From an uncultured Lachnospiraceae bacterium (lineage in GTDB: Bacteria; Bacillota; Clostridia; Lachnospirales; Lachnospiraceae), in assembly GCA_910578175.1 (NCBI GenBank), contig CAJTPF010000001.1, forward strand, positions 1 to 31,589: a stretch of 31,589 bases of DNA, given 5' to 3'. The position numbers and the translations under genes were made by a program. Position 1 is the stretch's first letter; each line of letters opens with the position of its first letter. The notes below the pieces were generated by a model. It was given only the letters and a program-made list of their open reading frames with translations, did not search any database and was not told where the DNA came from. Below are positions 7,688-16,382 of this stretch, piece by piece.

Positions 7688-8614
7688 ATGCAAGCAGTGA
7701 GTTTGTCAAAAATAATAGAAAAGATGGAACTGGTCAACCTGACGCCGGAAATCGACGTGGAGGCCATAAAGGTTGAACAGACGGATATCAACCGGCCTGC
7801 CTTACAGTTAACGGGATTTTTTGACCATTTTCCAACGGACCGGGTGCAGGTCATAGGATATGTGGAATATACCTATCTGAAAGGCATGGAAGAGGATCGG
7901 AAGAAATATATATATGAAGAAATTCTCTCGAAAAAAGTACCGTGTATAATTTTCTGCCGGGATCTGCAGCCCGACGACATATTGCTGGAACTGGCCAATA
8001 AACATGAAGTGCCGATTCTGGTTACCGGAACCACCACATCGGCATTTATGGCGGAGATCATCCGCTGGCTGAATGTGGAACTGGCGCCGTGCATCTCTAT
8101 ACACGGAGTACTGGTGGATGTATACGGTGAAGGCGTGCTAATCATGGGTGAAAGTGGTATCGGAAAAAGCGAGGCCGCACTGGAACTCATCAAGCGGGGG
8201 CATCGTCTAGTGACCGACGACGTGGTAGAGATCAGAAAAGTCAGCGATGAGACGCTGATCGGAACGGCACCGGATATTACCAGACATTTTATTGAACTGC
8301 GCGGCATAGGTATTATAGATGTAAAGACTTTATTCGGTGTGGAAAGCGTAAAGGAAACCCAGGGAATCGATATGGTCATCAAACTGGAAGACTGGAACAG
8401 GGACAGGGAATATGACCGGCTGGGACTGGAAGAGCAGTACACGGAGTTTCTGGGCAATAAAGTGGTCTGCCATTCCATTCCGATCCGGCCGGGCAGGAAT
8501 CTGGCCATCATCGTGGAATCTGCAGCCGTTAATCACCGTCAGAAGAAGATGGGATATAATGCCGCACAGGAATTATACAGAAGAGTCCAGGCAAATCTGG
8601 GAAAACATGAGTAA
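7688..8614 (+). CDS. hprK: HPr kinase/phosphorylase
   Basis: Bifunctional enzyme that phosphorylates Ser46 of HPr and Crh when glycolytic intermediates are high and removes the phosphate when Pi is high. It is the central sensor of carbon catabolite repression in Firmicutes. The N-terminal domain covers about residues 1-130. The C-terminal kinase domain has the P-loop GESGIGKS (154-161), a preceding His (SIHGVLVD), the acidic pair Asp177-Asp178, and the family signature ELRGIGIIDV (203-212). The 308 residues are normal. The SD AAAGGAG (7674-7680) is 7 bases before the ATG. Its likely partner, a Crh-like HPr, is encoded at 12446, and glucokinase follows directly, so the context supports a sugar-signalling role. 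A canonical His15 HPr must lie elsewhere. Confidence 0.97.
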   Translation: MQAVSLSKIIEKMELVNLTPEIDVEAIKVEQTDINRPALQLTGFFDHFPTDRVQVIGYVEYTYLKGMEEDRKKYIYEEILSKKVPCIIFCRDLQPDDILLELANKHEVPILVTGTTTSAFMAEIIRWLNVELAPCISIHGVLVDVYGEGVLIMGESGIGKSEAALELIKRGHRLVTDDVVEIRKVSDETLIGTAPDITRHFIELRGIGIIDVKTLFGVESVKETQGIDMVIKLEDWNRDREYDRLGLEEQYTEFLGNKVVCHSIPIRPGRNLAIIVESAAVNHRQKKMGYNAAQELYRRVQANLGKHE

Positions 8615-8676
8615 TAAAACGAAGCTGGCAGAGACATAATGAAAAGATAAAATAACAAAAAGAAGGAGACGGATAT

Positions 8677-9621
8677 ATGGAAAAAGTGTGTTTTGGTATT
8701 GATGTGGGAGGTACTACTGTAAAGATCGGATTATTTTCGGACGGAGGAAAATTGCTGGACAGCACGGAGATACCTACCAGAAAAGAAGATAACGGAAGCC
8801 ATATCCTTTCGGATATCTGTTCTGCCATAGAAGCCCGGCTGGAGGCAAATGATCTGACGCAGGATGATCTGATCGGAGTGGGAATCGGCATACCGGGTCC
8901 GGTCACAAAGGACGGAACGGTGTTAAATTGTGTAAATCTGGGTTGGGGCATCATAAAGATCGAAGAAAAACTGTCCCAGATGCTGGGCGGCATCATGGTG
9001 AAGGCAGGAAACGATGCAAATGTGGCGGCTCTCGGTGAAAACTGGCAGGGAGGCGGACAGGGTTTTGAAGATCTGATACTGATCACGCTGGGAACCGGCG
9101 TTGGCGGCGGTGTTATCATCGGAAATGAAATCGTTACGGGTTCCAACGGAGCTGCCGGAGAGATTGGCCATATGCCGACGGTAACGGGAGAAGAAGCCAG
9201 TCAGTGCGGGTGCGGAAAGTACGGCTGTCTGGAAACGGTAGCTTCTGCCACGGGAATCGTAAGAGAGGCAAAAAAACTTCTGGAGAAATCTTCGGAGCCG
9301 TCCGTATTGCGGGATATCATACCGTTTTCCTGCAAGGATATTTTTGACGCAGCAAAAGAAGGCGATAAGCTTTCCATGGAAGTGGTGGATAAGCTGGCAT
9401 ACTATCTGGGTACTGCGGCGGCATCCATTGCGGCGGTCATTAATCCGCAGGTCATCGTCATTGGCGGCGGCGTCAGCAAGGCAGGAAAGTTTCTGCTGGA
9501 TAAGATAGAAGAAAACTTTACCGCAGGGGCGTTCCATGCATGTAAAAATGCGAAATTTGCCCTTGCCACGCTGGGCAATGATGCCGGAATGTACGGTGCG
9601 GCGGCGTTGATATTGGATTAA
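8677..9621 (+). CDS. glcK: ROK-family glucokinase
   Basis: Likely phosphorylates cytoplasmic glucose to glucose-6-phosphate with ATP. The N-terminal phosphate motif is FGIDVGGTTVKIGLF (about residues 6-20). The sugar-binding and catalytic region contains GNDANVAALGE with the catalytic Asp. The ROK zinc motif CGCGKYGCLE spans about 177-186, and the C-terminal adenosine motif is NPQVIVIGGGVSKAG. There is no N-terminal helix-turn-helix, so this is a kinase and not a ROK repressor. The 314 residues match glucokinases. The SD AAGGAG is well placed, 62 bases after hprK, and murB follows after 14 bases. Standing between hprK and murB, it couples non-PTS glucose entry to the sensor gene. Substrate could also be N-acetylmannosamine or fructose, as ROK specificity is hard to read from sequence. 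Confidence 0.9.
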   Translation: MEKVCFGIDVGGTTVKIGLFSDGGKLLDSTEIPTRKEDNGSHILSDICSAIEARLEANDLTQDDLIGVGIGIPGPVTKDGTVLNCVNLGWGIIKIEEKLSQMLGGIMVKAGNDANVAALGENWQGGGQGFEDLILITLGTGVGGGVIIGNEIVTGSNGAAGEIGHMPTVTGEEASQCGCGKYGCLETVASATGIVREAKKLLEKSSEPSVLRDIIPFSCKDIFDAAKEGDKLSMEVVDKLAYYLGTAAASIAAVINPQVIVIGGGVSKAGKFLLDKIEENFTAGAFHACKNAKFALATLGNDAGMYGAAALILD

Positions 9622-9635
9622 AGGAAGGTATAGGC

Positions 9636-10547
9636 ATGGATTCATGGTATAAGGAACTGGTGTCCGTGGCGGGAAACCAATGCGTAAGCCGGGAAGAGGA
9701 TATGAGCAGGCATACCTCCTTCCGTGCCGGCGGAACGGCAAAATATTTTGTACAGCCGCAGGATAAGGAAACGGCAGCAGCCCTGATCCGGCTGCATTGG
9801 GAACATCAAATGCCTTATTATATTATGGGAAACGGCAGCAATCTTCTGGTGGCGGACAGCGGTTACGACGGTACGATCATAAAGATTGGCAGCAGGTTGG
9901 ACCGTGTGTCTGTGGACGGCCGGAGAATTTATGCGGAAAGCGGAGCCATGGTGGCAAAAGCCGCTTTGCTGGCGGCCCGTCATTCCCTGTCCGGTATGGA
10001 ATTTGCGGCCGGGATTCCGGGCAGTATAGGCGGAGCCGCTGCCATGAATGCGGGAGCATACGGCGGGGAAATAAAAGATATTTTTATGGAAGCCGAGGCA
10101 GCGGACCGCGCAGGAAATATTGTGGTCTTAAAAAAAGAGGATATGTTGTTCGGATACAGAACCAGTGTAATCCAGTCCGGTGAATATACGGTGTTATCCG
10201 TAACATTCGGGCTGAATCCCGGTAATGAAGAGGAAATCAGCAGAAAAATGAATGAATATATGACGGCAAGGAAAGAAAAGCAGCCGTTGGAATATCCCAG
10301 TGCAGGAAGTACATTTAAACGTCCGGAAGGATATTTTGCAGGAAAACTCATCATGGATGCCGGACTGGCAGGATACAGTGTGGGAGGCGCCAGCGTATCG
10401 GAAAAACACTGCGGATTTGTGATCAACAGATCCGGCGCCACTGCAGAAGATATACTGACACTGATGGAAGATGTCAGGAAAATCGTATATGAGAAATCCG
10501 GAGTCATATTGGAACCTGAGGTGAAAATCATAGGAAACAGGAGTTGA
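9636..10547 (+). CDS. murB: UDP-N-acetylenolpyruvoylglucosamine reductase
   Basis: Flavoenzyme that reduces enolpyruvyl-UDP-GlcNAc to UDP-N-acetylmuramate with NADPH, the second committed step of peptidoglycan precursor synthesis in the cytoplasm. The FAD domain includes MGNGSNLLV (about 64-72) and the loop GIPGSIGGAAAMNAGAYGGE (126-145). The substrate domain has PSAGSTFKRP (221-230), carrying the Ser that acts as proton donor, then GGASVSEKHCGFVIN and the terminal Glu region (GVILEPEVKIIG). At 303 residues it is the short form usual in Firmicutes. The SD AAGGAAGG precedes the ATG. rapZ begins 7 bases after the stop, so the pair is tightly coupled. Confidence 0.97.
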   Translation: MDSWYKELVSVAGNQCVSREEDMSRHTSFRAGGTAKYFVQPQDKETAAALIRLHWEHQMPYYIMGNGSNLLVADSGYDGTIIKIGSRLDRVSVDGRRIYAESGAMVAKAALLAARHSLSGMEFAAGIPGSIGGAAAMNAGAYGGEIKDIFMEAEAADRAGNIVVLKKEDMLFGYRTSVIQSGEYTVLSVTFGLNPGNEEEISRKMNEYMTARKEKQPLEYPSAGSTFKRPEGYFAGKLIMDAGLAGYSVGGASVSEKHCGFVINRSGATAEDILTLMEDVRKIVYEKSGVILEPEVKIIGNRS

Positions 10548-10554
10548 GACAGCT

Positions 10555-11415
10555 ATGCGATTTGTAATCATTACCGGACTGTCAGGCGCAGGAAAAAGTT
10601 CCGCATTGAAAATGCTGGAAGATAATAATTTTTTCTGTGTGGATAATCTTCCCATTGAACTGATCATTAAATTTGCGGAACTAACCTTTAACAACTCATC
10701 GGATAAAAACAAAGACGTTGCATTAGGTCTTGATATAAGGAGCGGTCAGGCATTGCAGGAATTGGAGGAGATTCTTGACCAGATGGCTGACCTGAAGTAT
10801 TCCTATGAGATACTGTTTTTGGATGCCAATGACGAAACACTGATCAAACGTTTTAAAGAAACCAGAAGAGCCCATCCGCTGGCGCCGGAAGGCAGGGTGG
10901 ATGAAGGGATTGCTTTGGAGCGGAAGAAGCTGGATTTTTTAAGGAGCAGGGCGGATTACATAATTGATACCAGCCGTCTGCTGACCAGGGAACTGAAACT
11001 GGAAATTGAGAATATTTTCATTCGGAATTATAAATTTAATAATCTGTTTGTTACAATTTTATCCTTTGGATTTAAATATGGAATCCCTTCGGATGCCGAC
11101 TTGATCTTTGATGTCAGGTTTATGCCGAATCCATATTATATAGAAGAATTAAAAGTACAGACAGGAAATGACGAAGCCGTAAAGGAATATGTTATGAATT
11201 CCGGGGTTTCCAAAGAATTTTTAAAAAAACTGGAAGATATGATAGAATTCCTGATACCGAACTATATTGCGGAAGGCAAGAACCAGCTTGTGATCGGTAT
11301 CGGGTGTACAGGCGGAAAACATCGTTCCGTGACGGTTGCCAATGCCATATATGATAAATTATCCAGGGGCAAAGATATCGGCATCAAGGTGACTCATCGG
11401 GATATAGCTTTATAA
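10555..11415 (+). CDS. rapZ: RapZ / YvcJ family nucleotide-binding RNase adapter
   Basis: P-loop protein of the YvcJ/RapZ family. In Escherichia coli RapZ binds RNA and guides RNase E to the GlmZ sRNA, controlling glucosamine-6-phosphate supply; in Bacillus YvcJ binds GTP and affects competence. Visible are Walker A GLSGAGKS (8-15), FFCVDNLP shortly after, a D-(V)-R-F-x-P-N-P motif (DVRFMPNPYY) in the C-terminal domain, and the signature GIGCTGGKHRSV near residue 250. The 286 residues are typical. The SD lies inside the murB end (about 12 bases upstream). whiA follows after 33 bases. The usual intermediate gene yvcK/glmR of the Bacillus order is absent. Since no GlmZ is known in Firmicutes, the RNA role is uncertain here. 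Confidence 0.95.
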   Translation: MRFVIITGLSGAGKSSALKMLEDNNFFCVDNLPIELIIKFAELTFNNSSDKNKDVALGLDIRSGQALQELEEILDQMADLKYSYEILFLDANDETLIKRFKETRRAHPLAPEGRVDEGIALERKKLDFLRSRADYIIDTSRLLTRELKLEIENIFIRNYKFNNLFVTILSFGFKYGIPSDADLIFDVRFMPNPYYIEELKVQTGNDEAVKEYVMNSGVSKEFLKKLEDMIEFLIPNYIAEGKNQLVIGIGCTGGKHRSVTVANAIYDKLSRGKDIGIKVTHRDIAL

Positions 11416-11448
11416 GAGGGAAGCCTGCGGATATGCGGAGGTATAAAA

Positions 11449-12417
11449 ATGTCATTTTCAGTGAAGGTTAAAGATGAACTGTCCAGACAGAGCAGCGCCG
11501 CCAGACATTGTCAGATTGCCGAAATTGCTGCCATCATCAGTCTGTGCGGCAGAATTCAGATATCTGCCAATGAAAATTATATGGTAAAAATTCACACGGA
11601 AAATATTGGCGTTGCGAGAAAGTACTTTACATTATTGAAAAAAACATATAATATAGATACGGAAATTTCCATACGCCGCAGCAAAAGGCAGGCAAAAAAC
11701 AGTGTGTATACCGTGGCTGTCCTGAGTCATCCGGATGCGGTCCGGATCTTACAGTCCTGCAGACTGATGGGTCCGGACGGTGAGATTAGGGAAAATCTCT
11801 CATTGACGGATAATCTCATCGTTCAGAAGGACTGCTGCAAGCGGGCATTTATACGCGGAGCCTTTCTTTCTGCCGGTTCCATCAGTGCACCGGAAAAATT
11901 TTACCACTTTGAAATTGTATGCGCCGCATATGAAAAAGCGGTCCAGCTGCAGAAAATGATAGTAAGTTTTCAAATTGATGCGAAAATAGTTGAAAGAAAG
12001 CGTCATTATGTGGTATATATAAAAGAGGGTTCCGGAATCGTGGACATTCTGAATGTGATGGAAGCCCATGTGGCGTTAATGGATCTGGAAAATGTTAGAA
12101 TAATAAAAGAGATGCGCAATACCGTAAACCGCAAGGTAAACTGCGAGACGGCGAATCTTAAGAAAACAGTTTCCGCTGCCGTAAAACAGATCGAGGATAT
12201 TCGGTATATCCGAGACACCACAGGATTGGAAAAATTGTCAGAGGGATTGGAAGAAATCGCCCGGCTGCGATTGGAACATCCGGATGCATCTCTGAAAGAA
12301 CTGGGAGAGATGCTCTCACCTGCCGTAGGAAAATCAGGAGTTAATCACAGATTGCGGAAGATCAGTGAGATTGCAAATGACCTTCGGGGAAACAATAAAA
12401 TATCTGTTTCGGAATAG
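11449..12417 (+). CDS. whiA: DNA-binding protein WhiA
   Basis: Conserved Gram-positive protein with a degenerate LAGLIDADG homing-endonuclease-like fold (N-terminal two thirds) and a C-terminal helix-turn-helix. It controls sporulation in Streptomyces and affects division and chromosome segregation in Bacillus. Visible marks are the start SFSVKVKDELSR, the central KRAFIRGAFLSAGSISAPE (about residues 127-145) and NCETANLKKTVSAAVKQI linking to the HTH (LREL-type: LEHPDASLKELGEML, then SGVNHRLRKI). The 322 residues match the family. The catalytic acidic residues of true homing nucleases are not evident, as expected. The SD GGAGG is 8 bases before the ATG. It lies between rapZ and the Crh-like gene, the same order as in Bacillus apart from yvcK. 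Confidence 0.96.
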   Translation: MSFSVKVKDELSRQSSAARHCQIAEIAAIISLCGRIQISANENYMVKIHTENIGVARKYFTLLKKTYNIDTEISIRRSKRQAKNSVYTVAVLSHPDAVRILQSCRLMGPDGEIRENLSLTDNLIVQKDCCKRAFIRGAFLSAGSISAPEKFYHFEIVCAAYEKAVQLQKMIVSFQIDAKIVERKRHYVVYIKEGSGIVDILNVMEAHVALMDLENVRIIKEMRNTVNRKVNCETANLKKTVSAAVKQIEDIRYIRDTTGLEKLSEGLEEIARLRLEHPDASLKELGEMLSPAVGKSGVNHRLRKISEIANDLRGNNKISVSE

Positions 12418-12445
12418 CAGATAAAAGAAAGGCATGGAAAGTATT

Positions 12446-12709
12446 ATGATATCGAAAGACATGACAATTGAGATTAAGACCGGACTGGAGGCCAGACCGG
12501 TAGCTGTATTTGTTCAGGTAGCAAGTCAGTTCGAAAGTAAGATTTTTGTTGAGTATGAAAGTAAGAAAGTGAATGCAAAGAGCATCATGGGTATGATGAC
12601 ACTGGGACTGGGAGCAGGAGAAAAAGTAGTCGTATCTGCGGACGGTGAAGATGAAGAAGCTGCTATCAAAAGCATAGAAAAATATTTGAGCAGCAGTGAT
12701 GCCCAATAA
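12446..12709 (+). CDS. crh: Crh-like HPr paralogue with Glu at position 15
   Basis: HPr-fold protein of 87 residues. With the ATG at 12446 the numbering fits HPr exactly: TGLEARP puts Glu at position 15 where HPr has the PTS-phosphorylated His and Bacillus Crh has Gln, and VNAKSIMGMM puts the HprK target Ser at 46. An ATG at 12434 would add four residues but lies one base from its SD-like run, whereas GGAAAG precedes 12446 by 4 bases. Losing His15 while keeping Ser46 means no phosphotransfer from enzyme I but retained control by HprK, so it is probably a corepressor for CcpA or a metabolic regulator. It is the last gene of the block, just after whiA, as crh is in Bacillus. The name is by analogy; independent loss of His15 in Clostridia is possible. 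Confidence 0.85.
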   Translation: MISKDMTIEIKTGLEARPVAVFVQVASQFESKIFVEYESKKVNAKSIMGMMTLGLGAGEKVVVSADGEDEEAAIKSIEKYLSSSDAQ

Positions 12710-12727
12710 TAGATCAGAACGTTAAAA

Positions 12728-12778
12728 CGGTTGTGTGTGCGGCAGTTTGCTTTATGCCGCATGCGTGACCGCTTTTTT
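12728..12778 (+). terminator. Rho-independent terminator after the hprK-crh block
   Basis: Arms 12728-12744 and 12755-12771 pair over 17 positions, with several G-T pairs, around a 10-base loop, followed by C and six T. This is the first strong terminator after ftsH. A TATAAT at 12778-12783 directly follows and could be the -10 of dnaE, though no -35 stands out. Confidence 0.85.
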
Positions 12779-12826
12779 ATAATATAGGAAAGAATTCCAA
12801 AAAATTACGAAAGGTCTGGTTAACAT

Positions 12827-15800
12827 ATGGCATTTACACATTTGCATGTACATACGGAATACAGCCTGTTGGACGGTTCCTGTAAGATCAAGGAAATTGC
12901 GGAACGGGCAAAAGAGCTTGGCATGGACAGTCTTGCGATCACCGACCATGGAGTTATGTACGGAGTTATTGAGTTTTACAGGGCGGCAAAAGCGGCGGGG
13001 ATAAAACCCGTCATCGGCTGCGAGGTATATGTGGCTCCCGGTTCCCGGTTTGATAAAGAAACCGGCAGCAACGAAGAAAAATATTATCATCTGGTGTTAC
13101 TGGCTGAAAATAATACCGGTTATTCCAATCTGATGAAAATAGTATCAAAAGCTTTTGTGGAAGGATTTTATTATAAACCCCGTGTGGATTACGAACTGCT
13201 GAAGGAATACGGGGAAGGAATCATAGCCTTGAGCGCCTGTCTGGCAGGAGAGGTACAACGGTATCTGGCAAGAGGCTTTTATGAAGAGGGAAAAAAGGCG
13301 GCCTTAAAATATCAGGAGATCTTTGGAAAAGGAAATTATTTTCTGGAATTACAGGACCATGGAATACCGGAGCAGAAAGCAGTGAATTCCGGCCTCTTAC
13401 GGATGAGTAAGGAGCTGGGGATCGATCTGGTGGCCACCAATGACGTACATTACATAAATGCAGAGGATGCACAGGCCCATGATATCCTGTTATGTATCCA
13501 GACACAGAAGAAGGTACAGGATCAGGACCGGATGCGGTATGAAGGTGGCCAGTATTATCTGAAATCGGAAGAAGAAATGAAGGCATTATTTCCTTATGCA
13601 TTGGAAGCTTTGGAAAATACCCATAAAATAGCAAAACGATGTAATGTGGAAATCGAATTTGGCGTAACAAAACTTCCGAGATACGATGTACCTCAGGGAT
13701 TTACATCCTGGGAGTATCTGAATCATCTTTGCTATGAGGGATTGCATAAAAAATATCCGGCGGCGGAACAGGAGCTGGAGGAACGCCTGAAATACGAGCT
13801 GGATACCATTCGCACCATGGGATATGTGGACTACTTCCTGATCGTATGGGATTTTATTAATTATGCTAAACAGAATCATATCATTGTTGGGCCGGGCCGT
13901 GGTTCGGCGGCAGGAAGCATCGTGTCCTATTGTCTTGGCATTACGGATATCGATCCGATGAAATATGATCTTCTGTTTGAGCGTTTTCTAAATCCGGAGC
14001 GGGTATCCATGCCGGATATAGACGTGGATTTCTGCTATGAAAGGCGTCAGGAAGTGATTGATTATGTGGTGGAAAAATACGGTAAGGACCGGGTGGTACA
14101 GATCGTTACCTTCGGAACCCTGGCGCCGAGAAACTGTATCCGGGATGTGGGACGGGCTCTGGATCTGCCCTATGCCACGGTAGATACCGTTGCCAAAATG
14201 ATTCCCAATGAGATCGGTATTACCATTGAAAAGGCGTTAAAAGGCAATCAGGACCTGAGAAATCTGTATCAGGGAGATGGAGAGATTAAATATCTGATCG
14301 ACATGGCAAAACGACTGGAGGGGCTTCCAAGGCATACTTCCATGCATGCCGCCGGCGTGGTGATCAGTCAGAAGTCGGTGGATGAATATGTACCGCTGTC
14401 CAGAGCTTCGGACGGAACCATTGTGACACAGTTTGTTATGACTACACTGGAGGAACTGGGACTTTTAAAAATGGATTTTCTGGGACTGCGGACCCTGACC
14501 GTGATTCAGAATGCTGTAAAGTTTGCGGAAAGATCCAAAGGCAGAAAACTGGACATGAATAACATTGATTATAACGATAAGGCGGTGCTGGACTATATCG
14601 GAACCGGAAAGACCGACGGTATATTCCAGCTTGAAAGCGGCGGAATGAAAGGGTTTATGAAGGAATTAAAACCCCGGAACCTGGAAGATATCATTGCCGG
14701 GATTTCCCTTTACCGTCCCGGCCCCATGGATTTTATTCCAAAATATCTGGAAGGTAAGAATAATTCCGAAAGCATTACATATGATTGTCCCCAGCTTGAA
14801 AAAATACTGAAACCCACTTACGGCTGTATCGTCTATCAGGAACAGGTTATGCAGATCGTACGGGAATTGGCAGGCTATACGCTGGGCAGAAGCGATCTGG
14901 TCCGAAGGGCCATGTCCAAAAAAAAGGCCAGCGTAATGGAAAAAGAGCAGCATAACTTTGTATACGGCAATGAAGAAGAGGGGGTAAAGGGCTGTATCGC
15001 AAACGGAATCAGTGAAACGATTGCGGTTAAAATTTATAACGATATGATGGATTTTGCAAAATATGCTTTTAATAAGTCCCATGCAGCCGCCTATGCGGTG
15101 GTGTCCTATCAGACAGCCTATCTGAAATATTATTATCCTGTGGAATTTATGGCGGCCCTTATGACTTCCGTTATCGACAATACCGCAAAGGTATCGGAAT
15201 ATATCATGGCATCGAGAAATCTTGGGATCCGTATCCTGCCTCCGGACATCAATGAGGGGGAAAGCGGATTTTCCGTTTCGGACAATGCCATCCGGTATGG
15301 CCTTAGCGCTTTAAAAAGCGTGGGGCATACGGTGATCGATATTGTGGTCCGGGAACGGGAGACCCGCGGAAAATTTAAGAATCTGACGGATTTTGCCACC
15401 CGCCTGTCCGGCAAGGAAGTGAATAAACGGACCGTGGAAAGCTTTATCAAAGCAGGGGCCTTTGACAGTCTGGAAGGAAACCGCAGACAGCTGATGCAGG
15501 TGTATAATTCGGTGCTGGATAAGGTAAATGAGGATAAGAAGAAATCCATTACCGGTCAGATGTCTTTATTTGATCTGGTTCCGGAAGAAGAAAAATCCGC
15601 ATATGAGATCAGTCTGCCCAATGTGGAGGAATACAGCAGGGAGGAACTGCTGGCTTTTGAAAAGGAAGTACTCGGAATCTATGTATCCGGCCATCCGCTG
15701 GAGGAATATGAGGAAAAATGGCGCAAAAGCATTACGGCGCTGACCAGGGATTTTGTTCCGGATGAAGAGGGAAAGACGGCTGTTGCGGACAATGAGGCGG

Positions 15801-16294
15801 TGATCATAGGAGGGATGATAACCAATATAACCATCAAACCCACAAAGAACGGGAAGACCATGGCGTTTCTTACCTTGGAAGATCTGGTGGGGACTGTGGA
15901 AGTGATCGTATTTCCGAATATTTTTGAGCGGCAGCGCTATATGATTCAAAGCGATGCAAAGGTTTTTATTAAAGGAAAGGTGTCCCTGGGAGATGACGAA
16001 CAGGGAAAAGTGATCTGTGACAGAATCATTGAATTTTCAAAGGTTCCCAGGGAATTATGGGTACAGTTTCAGGATAAGGAAGCTTATCTTAAAAGAGAAA
16101 AAGAATTATGTTCCCTGCTGGAGGGGTCCGACGGCAATGATACCGTGATCATCTACTGCAAAACGGAGAAAGCGAAGAAGATACTGCCGGAACGCTGGCG
16201 TGTCAATGCGGATAAAGGGCTGGTAAAAAGGATAGGACTGGAATTCGGGGAGAATAATGTAAAAGTTGTTGAAAAAAATATTGAAAACAATTGA
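12827..16294 (+). CDS. dnaE: DNA polymerase III alpha subunit, DnaE type
   Basis: Replicative C-family polymerase; in Firmicutes DnaE works beside PolC, chiefly extending primers. The N-terminal PHP domain starts HLHVHTEYSLLDGSCKI (residues 5-21). The palm has PDIDVDF (396-402) with catalytic aspartates, preceded by VGPGRGSAAGSIVSY. Further on are GIFQLESGGMKGFM and RPGPMDFIPKYLEGK, helix-hairpin-helix sequence, and an OB-fold near residues 990-1065 (VIIGGMITNITIKPTKNGK). The 1155 residues match DnaE, and there is no inserted exonuclease domain, which excludes PolC. The start follows the spacing of the family, although the local SD (GAAAGG, about 13 bases upstream) is modest. It stands alone between a terminator and the pfkA promoter, whose -35 overlaps its last codons. 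Confidence 0.96.
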   Translation: MAFTHLHVHTEYSLLDGSCKIKEIAERAKELGMDSLAITDHGVMYGVIEFYRAAKAAGIKPVIGCEVYVAPGSRFDKETGSNEEKYYHLVLLAENNTGYSNLMKIVSKAFVEGFYYKPRVDYELLKEYGEGIIALSACLAGEVQRYLARGFYEEGKKAALKYQEIFGKGNYFLELQDHGIPEQKAVNSGLLRMSKELGIDLVATNDVHYINAEDAQAHDILLCIQTQKKVQDQDRMRYEGGQYYLKSEEEMKALFPYALEALENTHKIAKRCNVEIEFGVTKLPRYDVPQGFTSWEYLNHLCYEGLHKKYPAAEQELEERLKYELDTIRTMGYVDYFLIVWDFINYAKQNHIIVGPGRGSAAGSIVSYCLGITDIDPMKYDLLFERFLNPERVSMPDIDVDFCYERRQEVIDYVVEKYGKDRVVQIVTFGTLAPRNCIRDVGRALDLPYATVDTVAKMIPNEIGITIEKALKGNQDLRNLYQGDGEIKYLIDMAKRLEGLPRHTSMHAAGVVISQKSVDEYVPLSRASDGTIVTQFVMTTLEELGLLKMDFLGLRTLTVIQNAVKFAERSKGRKLDMNNIDYNDKAVLDYIGTGKTDGIFQLESGGMKGFMKELKPRNLEDIIAGISLYRPGPMDFIPKYLEGKNNSESITYDCPQLEKILKPTYGCIVYQEQVMQIVRELAGYTLGRSDLVRRAMSKKKASVMEKEQHNFVYGNEEEGVKGCIANGISETIAVKIYNDMMDFAKYAFNKSHAAAYAVVSYQTAYLKYYYPVEFMAALMTSVIDNTAKVSEYIMASRNLGIRILPPDINEGESGFSVSDNAIRYGLSALKSVGHTVIDIVVRERETRGKFKNLTDFATRLSGKEVNKRTVESFIKAGAFDSLEGNRRQLMQVYNSVLDKVNEDKKKSITGQMSLFDLVPEEEKSAYEISLPNVEEYSREELLAFEKEVLGIYVSGHPLEEYEEKWRKSITALTRDFVPDEEGKTAVADNEAVIIGGMITNITIKPTKNGKTMAFLTLEDLVGTVEVIVFPNIFERQRYMIQSDAKVFIKGKVSLGDDEQGKVICDRIIEFSKVPRELWVQFQDKEAYLKREKELCSLLEGSDGNDTVIIYCKTEKAKKILPERWRVNADKGLVKRIGLEFGENNVKVVEKNIENN

Positions 16295-16309
16295 AAAATG
16301 AATTACAAT
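16281..16309 (+). promoter_or_regulatory. Sigma-A promoter of pfkA, overlapping the dnaE stop
   Basis: TTGAAA (16281-16286) and TACAAT (16304-16309) are 17 bases apart. The -35 lies in the last dnaE codons. It would drive pfkA and the downstream methyltransferase with a leader of about 65 bases. Confidence 0.65.
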
Positions 16310-16382
16310 AGAAATCAATGTTTTGATTTATGTGTATGATTGAGAAAAAGAATTTATGAGAAAGATTATTGGAGGAATTATC

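Noticed and set aside
8923..9741. 272-codon open frame on the minus strand opposite the glucokinase gene
   Set aside because: Antisense shadow spanning the end of one real gene and the start of the next, with no supporting signals.
16356..16382. Earlier ATG for pfkA (9 extra residues)
   Set aside because: It would be translated through the GGAGGA that serves the ATG at 16383, and the family begins at the latter.
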